A stretch of DNA of 64,000 nt from Pollutimonas subterranea (GCF_002849655.1 NZ_PDNW01000014.1:1-64000); one strand, 5' to 3'. Numbered from the stretch's first letter, positions 36,346-46,106 are shown. Notes: generated by a model from the sequence alone, not told the origin. Made by a program: numbers and translations.

Positions 36346-37290
36346 TTACTGGGTTTGCTGGCGCCGCCATTCGGTAGGCGATACCCCATAGCGACGCCTG
36401 AACGCGTGGCTGAAGACGGTGGAATCTGAAAAACCGTGCTGATAGGCAATTTCGCTGACTTGCTTGACCACGGTTCTATCCGCCAGAAAAGAACGGCAGC
36501 GTTCAAGCCGTGTGCGCAAGATGTAGTCGGCCGGGGTAAGCTCGTGGTCTGCAAATAGCTTGTGCAAATAACGGCGCGAAACACGAAAGCGCGTTGCCAG
36601 ACCCGTGGCGGAAAGCTCGGGATCATGCAAATTTTCAGCGATGTACTGGCTTATTTTCCTGAACTGCGCCTGCCTGACCTCGTCCATGGCAGACATGCCA
36701 CCGTTGCCGGATTGCTCGCATAGATTGAGGCCTATCATCTGCAAGATGATCTTGGCGATGTCGCGTGTGGCGGCATTTGACAGGCCAGGATTTTCTGCGA
36801 GGGCGAGACGCAGCGTGTCCATGGCCACACGAGCGCTTCCGTGGCTTGCACTAAAAGAACGTGCCACCGCTTGCGCCAGATAAGGCTGCCACACCGTCAT
36901 TTGCGGTGCAGGAATTTGCAGAACCAGAAAATGTGCATCTTGGTCGACGGTGACCTCGTAGGGCCGCGCCGTATCGTAGAGACCCCATTCTCCGGGATTT
37001 AGAACGGCCGAACGCTGGTCCTGGACGACTTCGCTACGGCCCGACAGCTGCAATGTAGCCTTAAAGACGCTTTGGTCAGATCGGTCGGCAAGCAGTCGTG
37101 TGCGCCGCACGCGCTGTGCGGAAGTAAAGAGTTCGGTGACCTGTAGACACCCTATGGTATCGGTAGCCGCCACATTGATGAAAGGACCGGAATTACTGGC
37201 GTTGACCTCCAGTTCTACAAAATACTCGCACACGCCCTCACGCCATGGGCTATGGCTCTCGAAGCGGCGCGGCGAAGTGCGAAGTAGCAT
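36346..37290 (-). CDS. AraC-family regulator with AraC_binding_2-like sensor domain (FeaR-like architecture)
   Basis: A 314-residue protein. The N-terminal 190 residues form a sensor domain (NPGEWGLYDTARPYEV is characteristic of the FeaR/NphR-type group). The C-terminal AraC DNA-binding domain has two helix-turn-helices (LSATGLATRFRVSRRYLHKLF and VSEIAYQHGFSDSTVFSHAF, then RRYGVSPTEWR). FeaR of E. coli activates amine oxidase and phenylacetaldehyde dehydrogenase genes, matching the adjacent amine dehydrogenase and aldehyde dehydrogenase genes, so it is the likely activator. Confidence 0.87.
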   Translation of the reverse strand: MLLRTSPRRFESHSPWREGVCEYFVELEVNASNSGPFINVAATDTIGCLQVTELFTSAQRVRRTRLLADRSDQSVFKATLQLSGRSEVVQDQRSAVLNPGEWGLYDTARPYEVTVDQDAHFLVLQIPAPQMTVWQPYLAQAVARSFSASHGSARVAMDTLRLALAENPGLSNAATRDIAKIILQMIGLNLCEQSGNGGMSAMDEVRQAQFRKISQYIAENLHDPELSATGLATRFRVSRRYLHKLFADHELTPADYILRTRLERCRSFLADRTVVKQVSEIAYQHGFSDSTVFSHAFRRRYGVSPTEWRRQQTQ

Positions 37291-37432
37291 CGGCGTACAC
37301 CCTCATCCCTGAGAACTGAATCAGCTGATGGCGGCCAACTATGCCGTTGAATTCTGTTAGATCTTTATACCTAAAATAGCCCGCCAAAGCCATGAGTGAA
37401 AACCTGTACTCGCTGCATATGGCAATACAAAT

Positions 37433-37951
37433 TCACTCCGATGCAACCTCGTTCTGCCCAAAAGTATAGGTGGATAGTTCGTATCCCAGCACGCTCAGCT
37501 GTCGGCTTAATTCTTGGCGAATGGGCACGACATTATCAAAGCGATATGGACGGGACGCGCCCACCTCACCGGCAGTGAACGGGCTGAAGTCAATCAACGA
37601 TTGCTGTGGGCCATAGGTGGCCACTATCCAGTTAAGCACACCGGCCAACTCCGCGTTGCTCAGGTGAGACTGCGCCGCTCCCGGTACGCGAATCATGTAG
37701 GCGCGACCTGCAGGCAAGCGGCTTAGCAGGCCTATGGAATTGCGGAAACTGGGAACAGAGCGGCGATCCACTCCCTCTCCATCGTAGCGGTGGCAGCCAG
37801 CGCACTGCAACATGTAGTCTTTATAAGCGTCAGCACTTAAGACATAGGCCTCATTGGCCGCGGCAGGAGCGGTCTGCGCATAAGCATGCCCCACGATGCT
37901 CAGTGCCACCGCGCCGCCCATGTTGCCAAAAAATCTCCAAAAATTAACCAT
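37433..37951 (-). CDS. Periplasmic monohaem cytochrome c of the amine dehydrogenase cluster
   Basis: A 172-residue exported protein: signal peptide of about 25 residues ending HAYAQ, one haem c site C50-AGC-H54, and a following Met-containing segment (RAYMIRVPG) that could supply the axial ligand. It lies 16 bp after aauA. In Alcaligenes faecalis a small monohaem cytochrome gene (orf-2) also follows aauBEDA, so it probably accepts electrons from the amine dehydrogenase directly or via azurin; no azurin gene is in the window. Confidence 0.82.
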   Translation of the reverse strand: MVNFWRFFGNMGGAVALSIVGHAYAQTAPAAANEAYVLSADAYKDYMLQCAGCHRYDGEGVDRRSVPSFRNSIGLLSRLPAGRAYMIRVPGAAQSHLSNAELAGVLNWIVATYGPQQSLIDFSPFTAGEVGASRPYRFDNVVPIRQELSRQLSVLGYELSTYTFGQNEVASE

Positions 37952-37967
37952 ATAGCAACCAACCGGC

Positions 37968-38486
37968 TTAGTCTTTTGCCAAACTGATAATTACTGAAGT
38001 GGTGCAATGGAAAGTACTATTATCGTTGGCCATGCACCAGTTAACATCGTTGTGCAGGAAGAACTCATAGCCCGGCCGCTCTCGTGTTTGCGATGAGCAT
38101 AGGCATCTTCCACATGCTGTCTTCCCGCAGCAATCATGGTAGCTGACCAAGTAATTCTTGCCGTCCTTGGGATTATGGCAAGTGCCTACCCATGAAATCG
38201 GTGAGGGTGTGGTTCCTGGAGGACATGTAGTGGCCGAACCCCCGCAACACGAACACAAGAACCCATCTACCGCGCAATAGCGCCAATAATCACAAGAGCT
38301 CAGGTCTTCGTCACTTGCACTTTCCAAATCGGAAGACGTACCCGCAGCGCGCGCGATGGGCAGCACTGGCATAACGAAAGCCGATCCCACCATGATTTTC
38401 CCTATTGAACACAAGACGCTACGGCGCGACGCAGTATGAGCCACTTTGCGAGCCACGTTTTCCCCGAGTTTATCCAGCCAATGCAT
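37968..38486 (-). CDS. aauA: Aromatic amine dehydrogenase, small (TTQ) subunit
   Basis: Periplasmic subunit that carries the tryptophan tryptophylquinone cofactor and oxidises primary aromatic amines to aldehydes. The 172 residues begin with a long leader with a twin-arginine-like SRRSVL motif. The mature part is cysteine-rich (CDYWRYCAVDGFLCSCC). By spacing against methylamine dehydrogenase, TTQ forms from W99 (SWVGTC) and W150 (NDVNWC), and D118 (YHDCC) is the catalytic base. Overlaps aauD by 17 bp. Methylamine dehydrogenase is the alternative; gene order and the accompanying aldehyde dehydrogenase favour aromatic amines. Confidence 0.9.
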   Translation of the reverse strand: MHWLDKLGENVARKVAHTASRRSVLCSIGKIMVGSAFVMPVLPIARAAGTSSDLESASDEDLSSCDYWRYCAVDGFLCSCCGGSATTCPPGTTPSPISWVGTCHNPKDGKNYLVSYHDCCGKTACGRCLCSSQTRERPGYEFFLHNDVNWCMANDNSTFHCTTSVIISLAKD

Positions 38487-39108
38487 TGACGTTCTCCTTG
38501 CGTGACACTTGGGTTTCCCGCAGATCGCTATTTGCCAGAAATTCCTGAGCCGAAGCCACTCCGAGTTCTTTTGCGGTAAATAAACTTTCCAATTGCTCGC
38601 GCGAGTTAATCAGTCCCTTGGCCCGCACAATGCCTTGGTCGTCGAGCAGTACCGCGTAGGGCAGCTTGCTGATCTGAAACCCCATGCCCAAACTGGTCGA
38701 CAGCAAATACGGGAACTGTTGCAGTGCTGCTTGCCGATAGAACGCAAGATGCTCAGGCATCTCGCCGTCGCTGGCCAGTACGATATTCAACCACTGCTTC
38801 TCGCTTGCCGCCACTGACTTGAGAATGGGAATAAGCTTTTTACATACCGGGCAAGTAGGAGACAGAAAAAACAGCAACTGACTCTTGGCACCCGGGGTTC
38901 CCACCCATTGTTTACGCCCGAGCAGGTCGACCAATTCGAACCGGGGCGCAGGCTCGCCGATGCCCGGCCCCTTGTCCATGGTCAGCGCGCCCATAGGTGC
39001 GACACGCTCATACAGCACACCAATTTGCCGCGATAAGGCAAGTACAACCAGAACGAGGCCAAGCACGACAGCCCATAAGATTACATTTGAAATCATCAAC
39101 CCATTCAT
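38470..39108 (-). CDS. aauD: Amine dehydrogenase accessory protein, MauD/AauD (thioredoxin-like)
   Basis: A 212-residue protein with one N-terminal membrane helix (about 5-27) and a periplasmic thioredoxin-like domain with C-x2-C (SPTCPVCKKLIP near residue 92). MauD-type proteins form or isomerise the six disulfides of the small subunit. Gene order aauB-aauE-aauD-aauA matches A. faecalis. It starts 10 bp after aauE, with GGAGATC ahead. Confidence 0.88.
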   Translation of the reverse strand: MNGLMISNVILWAVVLGLVLVVLALSRQIGVLYERVAPMGALTMDKGPGIGEPAPRFELVDLLGRKQWVGTPGAKSQLLFFLSPTCPVCKKLIPILKSVAASEKQWLNIVLASDGEMPEHLAFYRQAALQQFPYLLSTSLGMGFQISKLPYAVLLDDQGIVRAKGLINSREQLESLFTAKELGVASAQEFLANSDLRETQVSRKENVNALAG

Positions 39109-39118
39109 GGGGATCTCC

Positions 39119-39658
39119 TTAGAGTTTTTGAAGCTTGGTATGGGAATCGATCAGTTGGTTCAGTGAAAAATAAAGCCCGAGAACGGCCAGGGTCGCTCCA
39201 ACGAACGTCAAACCATCCGTCCAGGCCAACATGCGTGCAACGGCCTGGTTCGCCAATAGCGCAGGAAGAGCAAGTCCCAATAGCAAGCCGTTGCGTGCAA
39301 CCAGCCACCATGTCAAGCCACCTGGCTTATCTGTGTAGCCACCACATCCGCAATCAATATCACGCCTGCCCCGGAGTAGATTGATAGCCATGCCCAAAGT
39401 ACCCGTCAACAACAGCAGCTCGGCGACTACGGCCCCCATGGGACGAGTGGCCGGAATCAGCAGCAAGATTCCAGCAGCGATTTCCGCCGTAACAAACACT
39501 GCGGCAAACGGTACGATCAGGCCCATGGGCAGCAATGCATAGTCAGATACAACGCCCTGGAAACCAATGAAGTTGCGCAGTTTTTCCAGCGAGCCCAGCA
39601 AAAAGATGCCGGCCAGGCTGGCCGCACTGACGTGGATCAGTATCGGATCGATCATCAT
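39119..39658 (-). CDS. aauE: Amine dehydrogenase accessory membrane protein, MauE/AauE
   Basis: A 179-residue integral membrane protein with four to five hydrophobic helices and the [10 protein letters not shown] segment found in MauE proteins. Mutations in mauE and mauD block small-subunit accumulation in methylotrophs, so the pair is thought to handle its transport and disulfide formation. It overlaps the end of aauB by 4 bp. Confidence 0.87.
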   Translation of the reverse strand: MMIDPILIHVSAASLAGIFLLGSLEKLRNFIGFQGVVSDYALLPMGLIVPFAAVFVTAEIAAGILLLIPATRPMGAVVAELLLLTGTLGMAINLLRGRRDIDCGCGGYTDKPGGLTWWLVARNGLLLGLALPALLANQAVARMLAWTDGLTFVGATLAVLGLYFSLNQLIDSHTKLQKL

Positions 39659-40848
39659 TTCCCTCCACTGCCCGGATGGGGCAGCACCTGTAGTGCTGCT
39701 TCTCCAGCGCCTTCTATTGTTTTTAAATATTCGGGTTGAACGGCGCTGATATCGTAGATGTTCACATTGCCGCCGTCTAAGGTCAACAGCCGGGGTGAGG
39801 CACCCTGTACGATCGACATCGACAATGCATCACGACCTGGCACACGCGCTATGCGCGTCTTCGATGCCAAGTCATAGACCCAGATCTCGGCTGCGGGATT
39901 CTTGTGCGACCCCTCTTTACCATCGGGATGCATGAACACATACAGACGTTTACTGGCCTGTTCCACATCAATCAGGTTGTAGCCGCCGGGTACCCAGCCC
40001 TTCGCCTTGTCGGCCTCGCTAAGCAATGACCACACCGGTTCGAACTTGATTTCATTTCCATGGAGGTCGGCGGTATAGACATTCCCGTGAAAGGAAACAA
40101 AGTAAGCCTTGTCGTTCAACAGGCCTGGCGCAATAAAAATGGGATCATCCTGTACCGGAAACATACGCGTGCTGCGGTGCTGACTGGCCACTTTTCCTTC
40201 GGCATCCAGGTTTATGGACAACAAAGAGCCATCGCCGCAAATGGTCATGAAGCTTCGTGGCTTGTTCGGCAACGGAATAACACTCCAGCAACCCGCCGTG
40301 GAAGTGATCTCGGTGGCAAACTTTTCTTTGGCAACGTCGACCACCGTGATTGAAGTAGCCGGCGTCGCATTTTGTAAAACGATGAACTCGCCGTCTGTGG
40401 TTTGCCTGAAGATCCCGTTGTAGTTCAATGCCTGGGCTCGCTTGGCGGGGATAATTATTTCTTTCTTGAATGTCAGCGCGGAGCCATCCCAGATTTCCAC
40501 CACATCGGTTCGTTTTCCACGAGTCACGCGCTCGTGATAGGTGGTCATCGTGTAGATGTTTTTACCGTCTTTGGAGACCTGCATATGTCCGTTATAACTG
40601 GTGGGCACCATGCCCAGGAACTTACCTGTGGCACCATCATAGATATTGAGCCGGCTTTCGGTCAGGTGCTGGAACACCGAATCCATGACGTAAATCCGAT
40701 GTGATGCATCGTTCGAGAGCTTATGGCCGCCGCTAAGAGTCTCAAGCGGCGCCTGTTGCTGACCCGATGCGATTCCTGACGCCGTCAGAAGGGTTGCCAT
40801 AGCCAGCAACTTGGCTGCACCCGGCTTGCGTCTAAAAACAGTAATCAT
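39655..40848 (-). CDS. aauB: Aromatic amine dehydrogenase, large subunit
   Basis: A 397-residue periplasmic protein, a seven-bladed beta-propeller in known structures, which forms an alpha2beta2 complex with aauA and shapes the substrate channel. The signal peptide ends about residue 31 (SGIASGQQQ). Blade segments include [31 protein letters not shown] and [17 protein letters not shown]. The start at 40848 follows AGGAGCAAAC; the upstream frame to 40929 overlaps the channel gene and lacks a signal. Confidence 0.9.
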   Translation of the reverse strand: MITVFRRKPGAAKLLAMATLLTASGIASGQQQAPLETLSGGHKLSNDASHRIYVMDSVFQHLTESRLNIYDGATGKFLGMVPTSYNGHMQVSKDGKNIYTMTTYHERVTRGKRTDVVEIWDGSALTFKKEIIIPAKRAQALNYNGIFRQTTDGEFIVLQNATPATSITVVDVAKEKFATEITSTAGCWSVIPLPNKPRSFMTICGDGSLLSINLDAEGKVASQHRSTRMFPVQDDPIFIAPGLLNDKAYFVSFHGNVYTADLHGNEIKFEPVWSLLSEADKAKGWVPGGYNLIDVEQASKRLYVFMHPDGKEGSHKNPAAEIWVYDLASKTRIARVPGRDALSMSIVQGASPRLLTLDGGNVNIYDISAVQPEYLKTIEGAGEAALQVLPHPGSGGK

Positions 40849-40879
40849 GTAAGTTTGCTCCTGGCAGGTAGACGTGTAG

Positions 40880-41758
40880 TCAGAATGCATACACGTAACG
40901 AAGCTGCACTCCGCGCATACGCGGGCCATTTTCTACTTTAAGGTCATGGATGTACTGAAGCTGGATCTGGTTTGCCTCGTTGATCTGGTGCGTGGCTTCC
41001 AGCGCCAGTTGATGACTGTTATTGCGCGTTACCATGGTTTCGCCATTGACCTTTTCCCGTCCACCGGTTTCGTAGCGATACCGCAAGCCGACATACGTAT
41101 CTGGTGTCAGATTGGTCGATGCCAGGGCCATCAAGCGTATGGAAGGTGATTTCTTCAAGGTCTGGCCGTAATAGTTGTCGTTATTCCCGTAGAACTCGAA
41201 CTCGGCGATAGCCTCAAGATATGTGGACTCGCCTATGCCTTTCACAAAGGCAAAGTCCTGGATGGTAGTCCAGCGATTCTTGCCAGGCGACACATCGGCC
41301 TGAGACCCACGATAGCGACCCGTAGGAATCGTTATAAAAGGTTCCCACGCAAACCAGGTTTTGGTTTCCTCATTGTTATAGAACCAGAAGGCCGCACCGG
41401 CCACGATATCGCCAAAGCCGGAAAGACGATCGTCTGGCATGCCGGGAACTTTCAAGGTTGTGCGGTACGACGGTGCAATGAGTTCGTACTGCACGGTGGT
41501 TTCGCCTACTTTTCTAAAATGCATTTGCCTGTAAACCAGCGCCTGAACATCCAGTTCGGGGCCGTCTTCAATGCGACTACCACGGTTATAAAATCCGTGG
41601 CTACCAAGCGTGGCAAAGTATCCCGCTATCAGGTTTGTTCCAGGCGGCGCGGGGATCCAGTCTCGCGCACTTGGATCGCCGGCCTGTGCTGCCCCAGCCA
41701 TACCAAGACAGGCAACCATCGCCAAGGCCTTTATTCTTATATCGCCTGCTTTTATCAT
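40880..41758 (-). CDS. Outer-membrane channel-like protein, MetA-pathway phenol degradation family
   Basis: A 292-residue exported protein with a 26-residue signal peptide (GAAQAGD) and alternating beta-strand pattern ending in aromatic Phe ([10 protein letters not shown]), as in outer-membrane barrels. It resembles the Phenol_MetA_deg family, seen in aromatic catabolic clusters and probably involved in uptake. It corresponds in position to orf-1 ahead of aauB in A. faecalis. It lies 47 bp after the aldehyde dehydrogenase gene. Confidence 0.78.
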   Translation of the reverse strand: MIKAGDIRIKALAMVACLGMAGAAQAGDPSARDWIPAPPGTNLIAGYFATLGSHGFYNRGSRIEDGPELDVQALVYRQMHFRKVGETTVQYELIAPSYRTTLKVPGMPDDRLSGFGDIVAGAAFWFYNNEETKTWFAWEPFITIPTGRYRGSQADVSPGKNRWTTIQDFAFVKGIGESTYLEAIAEFEFYGNNDNYYGQTLKKSPSIRLMALASTNLTPDTYVGLRYRYETGGREKVNGETMVTRNNSHQLALEATHQINEANQIQLQYIHDLKVENGPRMRGVQLRYVYAF

Positions 41759-41805
41759 TATTGAAATCCCCTTTTAGTGATATACGCCAAGGCGGCTTAT
41801 TATTC

Positions 41806-43308
41806 TTAACGCGCCGCCGCATACGCCATGCAAACTGATTTTTTCTTCAGATACATGTCAATAGCGGCGGCACCATGCTCGCGCCCGATTCCAGATTGCT
41901 TGTACCCGCCAAAGGGCATGTGCGGATCCAGCATATTGTGTGTATTGATCCAGACCGTACCGGCCTGCAAGCGCGGTATCAATTGGTTGACGCGCGTCAG
42001 GTCGTTGCTCCAGATGCTCGCGCCCAGGCCGAAACGCGAGTCATTAGCCAGCTGTATCGCCTGCTCTTCGGTGTCAAAAGTAGCTGCTACGACCACTGGC
42101 CCAAATATTTCCTCGCGTGCGATCCGGGCATCGGGCGCAACATCGGCGAATACAGTGGGTCTTACGAAATAGCCCGTGCTCTCGTCGGGTTCTCCACCCG
42201 TCATAACAGTGGCGCCTTCCCGCTTGCCGATATCGATATAATCGAGCACCCGTTTGCAATGGCGTTCAGACACCATCGGACCTAGTTGCGTAGTCGGGTC
42301 GAATCCCGAACCCATTTTCATGCTGTCAGCCAGGTCGGCCAGGCCGCCTACTACTTTTTCGTATATCTTTTTTTGGATATATAAACGTGAACCTGCGGTA
42401 CATACCTGACCTTGATTGAAGAAGATGGCATTTGCGGCACCCTGAATAGCCAAATCAACATCGCAGTCGTCCAGCACGATAACGGGCGACTTGCCTCCTA
42501 GTTCAAGCGAGACCCGTTTCATATCGTCCATGGCTTGCCGACCTATTAGCTTGCCCACCTCGGTAGATCCGGTAAAAGCGATCTTGTCGATGTCTGGATG
42601 CGCCACTAGCGCGGCGCCCGTTACCTCGCCGCGGCCTGTAACAACGTTGACGACACCGGGAGGGAAGCCTGCCTCGAGCGCGAGCTCTGCCAAACGAATG
42701 GCGGTCAGCGGAGTTTCTTCGGCGGGCTTCAGCACGACGGTACAGCCGGTGGCCACGGCCGGTGCGATTTTCCAGATGGCCATAAGCAAGGGGAAGTTCC
42801 AGGGAATAATGGCAGCTACCACGCCAACCGGCTCCGGTCGGGTGTATGCATGGTAATGAACACCTGGCGGAAACGGAATGGAAACATTCAAGGTTTCACC
42901 AGAAATCTTGGTCGCCCAGCCTGCCATGTAACGCAGCCACTGGGTTCCAGCCCCGACTTCCAGGCCGTGTGAAAGTGCCAACAGTTTCCCATTATTGAGG
43001 GTTTCAAGGCGAGCCAGTTCATCAGCATGAACTTCCATGAGCTCCGCCAGATTCAATAGTAGTTTTTCACGCCCGGCTGGAGACATATCGCGCCAATCCG
43101 GATGGTCGAAAGCCCGGCGTGCCGCTTGCACTGCATCGTCGACCTGCTTTGGTCCGGCCTCGAGCTGCTGGGCGATTACTGTGCCAGTGGCGGGGTCGTA
43201 AACCGGGATAGTCGGGCCGTCGGACTGCGTATAGGGACGGCCATCGATTATCATGTGCTCGCGAATTCCGTCAAATGCTGAACTTCCTGGTAGTAACGTG
43301 GCTGACAT
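41806..43308 (-). CDS. Aldehyde dehydrogenase (phenylacetaldehyde/indoleacetaldehyde type)
   Basis: A 500-residue NAD(P)-dependent aldehyde dehydrogenase. The catalytic Glu is in LELGGKSPVIV and the catalytic Cys in FNQGQVCTAGSRL; IPWNFPLLMAIWK and FTGSTEVGKLIG are cofactor-site motifs. The start at 43308 follows GGAGCAGAATT; a longer frame to 43557 has no support. As first gene of the amine dehydrogenase operon it should oxidise the aldehydes made by AauAB (phenylacetaldehyde, indoleacetaldehyde) to acids. Confidence 0.9.
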   Translation of the reverse strand: MSATLLPGSSAFDGIREHMIIDGRPYTQSDGPTIPVYDPATGTVIAQQLEAGPKQVDDAVQAARRAFDHPDWRDMSPAGREKLLLNLAELMEVHADELARLETLNNGKLLALSHGLEVGAGTQWLRYMAGWATKISGETLNVSIPFPPGVHYHAYTRPEPVGVVAAIIPWNFPLLMAIWKIAPAVATGCTVVLKPAEETPLTAIRLAELALEAGFPPGVVNVVTGRGEVTGAALVAHPDIDKIAFTGSTEVGKLIGRQAMDDMKRVSLELGGKSPVIVLDDCDVDLAIQGAANAIFFNQGQVCTAGSRLYIQKKIYEKVVGGLADLADSMKMGSGFDPTTQLGPMVSERHCKRVLDYIDIGKREGATVMTGGEPDESTGYFVRPTVFADVAPDARIAREEIFGPVVVAATFDTEEQAIQLANDSRFGLGASIWSNDLTRVNQLIPRLQAGTVWINTHNMLDPHMPFGGYKQSGIGREHGAAAIDMYLKKKSVCMAYAAAR

Positions 43309-43578
43309 AATTCTGCTCCGGACTCTGAGGTATGGAAGCAGAATAGCAACGTCAAAGCGCAAGGTCGTGTGCTGGTGTGCACCGCTACATGTCAGTTTGC
43401 GCACCTCGTGCCATGAATCCGTGGAACCCCGGATCAATGCCCATAAAGAACCGGATCGACGCGGCATATGTATGAATCGACTATGCCGTTTAGAATAGCC
43501 TCCGAACGGCAACAACGCCCCATCAGGATGACGCCCCATGTCTCCTTGCATACTCATTCTTTAACGGAGAACCCGCCC

Positions 43579-44727
43579 ATGTCCTTCAGAACGCTTGCGC
43601 TTACCGCGACGCTGCTTGCCGCTATGGCCACCGCCCCCGTATTGGCTCAGGTCAAGATAGGCGTGGTCACATCGGCAACCGGTCCCACCGCAATGGTCGG
43701 TATCCCTCAAAAGAACACGGTTCCGCTGCTGCCCAAAAAAATCGGCGACCTGACGGTTGAATACGTTTCGCTGGACGACACCAGCGATCCTACCCAATCG
43801 GTCACCATCATCAAGAAGCTGCTCAGCGAGGAAAAAGTCGACGCCATTATCGGGCCTACCGGTTCGCCCAACGCCATGGCGGTTATCCAGTTCGTGGCCG
43901 AATCCGGCACGCCCATGCTGTCGCCCGTGGGTACGGCTTCAGTGATTCTGCCCATGACTCCCGAAAAGAAATGGGTTTTCAAAACCACGCAGAATGACGA
44001 CCTGATTGCCAAGGCGCTGGTGCAGCACATGGTTGGCACGGGCGTTAAAACCGCCGGCTTCATCGGCTTCAACGATGCCTATGGCGAAAACTGGCTAAAG
44101 GTATTTAGCGACCTGGCCAAGCAAAACAACATTAAGCTGGTTGCGGTTGAGCGCTACGTTCGTTCCGATAGCTCGGTCACCGGCCAGGCCCTGAAAGTAT
44201 TGGCGGCCAAGCCCGACGCGGTGCTGATCGCCGGCACCGGCACAGCGGCGGTACTGCCCCAAGCCACGTTGGCCAAGCAAGGCTACAAGGGCCAGTTCTA
44301 CCAAACCCACGGCGCTGCGTTGCCCGCATTCCTGAAGCTGGGCGGCAAAGATGTGGAAGGCACAATCCTGGCAGCGGGCCTGATGTTGGTACTGCCAGAA
44401 ATCGCCGACAGCAATCCTTCCAAGAAAATCGCACAAGACTACATTACCCGCTACACCGACATGTATGGCAGCGCGCCTGCCACGTTCGGCGCCAATGTAT
44501 TTGACGCGGGCTTGTTGCTTGAAAAGGCCATTCCGATTGCCGCCAAAGCGGCCAAGCCAGGCACCCCGGAATTCCGCAGCGCCTTGCGCGATGCCCTGGA
44601 AAACACTCATGAATTGGTCGCCACTCAAGGCGTCTACACCATGAGTCCCGAAGACCACAGCGGCTTCGACGAACGTGGCCGCGAAATGATCACCGTCAAA
44701 GACGGCCAGTGGACACTTCTAAAGTAA
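43579..44727 (+). CDS. Branched-chain-amino-acid-type ABC transporter binding protein, copy 2
   Basis: A 382-residue paralogue of the gene at 35150, the same length and near-identical over long stretches (KIGVVTSATGPTA, TPEKKWVFKTTQNDD, YKG-FYQTHGAALPAF). The signal peptide ends PVLAQ. It is divergent from the aldehyde dehydrogenase across a 270-bp gap that should hold both promoters. No transporter subunits are adjacent. Ribosome site AACGGAGAACC decides the start against a longer frame to 43468. Confidence 0.88.
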   Translation: MSFRTLALTATLLAAMATAPVLAQVKIGVVTSATGPTAMVGIPQKNTVPLLPKKIGDLTVEYVSLDDTSDPTQSVTIIKKLLSEEKVDAIIGPTGSPNAMAVIQFVAESGTPMLSPVGTASVILPMTPEKKWVFKTTQNDDLIAKALVQHMVGTGVKTAGFIGFNDAYGENWLKVFSDLAKQNNIKLVAVERYVRSDSSVTGQALKVLAAKPDAVLIAGTGTAAVLPQATLAKQGYKGQFYQTHGAALPAFLKLGGKDVEGTILAAGLMLVLPEIADSNPSKKIAQDYITRYTDMYGSAPATFGANVFDAGLLLEKAIPIAAKAAKPGTPEFRSALRDALENTHELVATQGVYTMSPEDHSGFDERGREMITVKDGQWTLLK

Positions 44728-44774
44728 GGCACGACAACGATAGGCGTGCCGGAGTCCTGATGGCGCCGGGGAGT

Positions 44775-46007
44775 TCAATACTCTGACGATTTGCCGGTCA
44801 ATGCCACCCCGGCCCTCAGCATGAAGTATGAAAAGGCGTCGATCCAGCGCCCGATCATGCCACGGCCCTGCAATGCTTCCTCGGTAACGAGCCGGGCGTT
44901 GTTCTGCAGTTCTGTTTCAAGCGCCGACTTCAGCTCGTCGGCGAAAGCCGCATCCTGGACGTAGACGTTCGCTTCACGCGCCAGCAGCAAACTGAACGGA
45001 TCGAGGTTCGATGAGCCCACCATGGCGCAGTCGTCAATGACCGCGACCTTGGCATGCAGGTAGCTGGCCATGTATTCGTGGATTTCGATGCCATCGTCCA
45101 GCAACTTGCAGTACATGTAGCGGCCGGCCCGGTATTGCATGGGGTATTCCGATCGCCCTTGCAACAGCAGCCGCACCCGCACGCCACGGCGCGCCGCATC
45201 CTCCAATGCCTTGCGCAGGCGACGCCCCGGAAAAAAATAGGCATTGGCAATCAGGATATCGTGGCGCGCGTGCTCCATGATACTCAGGTAGGCATCTTCG
45301 ATCGTCTGGCGAAAACGCAGGTTATCGCGCAACAGCAATGCCGCGCGATGCCCGGGGCCGTCCAGGGGAACGGCAGGCGCCTTAACGCGAAGGCTACGCC
45401 ACTTGCCCCATTCCTTCAGGCGCCGATAGAAGGCCGCCCAGTCGTCGCGCCGCCTCCATGCCATGCGCAGCCACAGGCCGCGCTGCGCCCGCGCCAGGTC
45501 GTCCACGATAGGGCCCCGCAGGCGAACGGCAAAGTCGAACCGGGGGCGCGCACCTTTTCCGTCGTCCGGTACATCCACATAATCGTCCAGTATGTTTATA
45601 CCGCCCACAAAGGCGATACGCTCGTCGACCACCGTCACTTTCCTGTGCAGGCGACGCAAGCGGCGCAGATCGAACTTCATATAGCGCAGGCCGGTGGGCT
45701 CCGGCCGATAGATGCGGAATTGCGCTCCCATATTAGCCAGTCGCACTCCGATCTCCCTGGCATGCTCGTGGCTTCCGAAGCCGTCGATGACCACGCGCAC
45801 TTTAATACCCCGTGCACAGGCTTCGCGCAGATGGTCCAGCACCAGCAGACCGGTCTTGTCCAGGTTGAATATATAGGTTTCCAGATGGACTTTGCGCTTG
45901 GCTGCGGAGATGGCCGCGCATAGGGCGGGGAAGAACTCCTCGCCGTTATGCAAGAGATCGATATGATTGTCCTCGTGCCACTTCAAACGCAATGGTTTAC
46001 GCGCCAT
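44775..46007 (-). CDS. clsB: Cardiolipin synthase, ClsB-type (phospholipase D superfamily)
   Basis: A 410-residue protein with two HKD motifs, HRKVTVVDERIAFVGGINI and HAKVAVIDDCAMVGSSNLDP, the catalytic pair of phospholipase D-type transferases. It lacks the N-terminal membrane helices of ClsA, as ClsB does. It condenses phosphatidylglycerol (and other lipids) to cardiolipin. The neighbouring endonuclease/exonuclease/phosphatase-family gene lies 100 bp upstream on the same strand, a pairing (YbhO-YbhP) also seen in E. coli. Confidence 0.88.
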   Translation of the reverse strand: MARKPLRLKWHEDNHIDLLHNGEEFFPALCAAISAAKRKVHLETYIFNLDKTGLLVLDHLREACARGIKVRVVIDGFGSHEHAREIGVRLANMGAQFRIYRPEPTGLRYMKFDLRRLRRLHRKVTVVDERIAFVGGINILDDYVDVPDDGKGARPRFDFAVRLRGPIVDDLARAQRGLWLRMAWRRRDDWAAFYRRLKEWGKWRSLRVKAPAVPLDGPGHRAALLLRDNLRFRQTIEDAYLSIMEHARHDILIANAYFFPGRRLRKALEDAARRGVRVRLLLQGRSEYPMQYRAGRYMYCKLLDDGIEIHEYMASYLHAKVAVIDDCAMVGSSNLDPFSLLLAREANVYVQDAAFADELKSALETELQNNARLVTEEALQGRGMIGRWIDAFSYFMLRAGVALTGKSSEY

Positions 46008-46106
46008 GGATGCGTCCCTTTCTAAAACGCGTCGATTGCATGCCCATCAAGGGGAATGGCTTTGTTCAGTACCGTCGCGCCAGTGCGAGACGTCGAGTAT
46101 GCGCGT

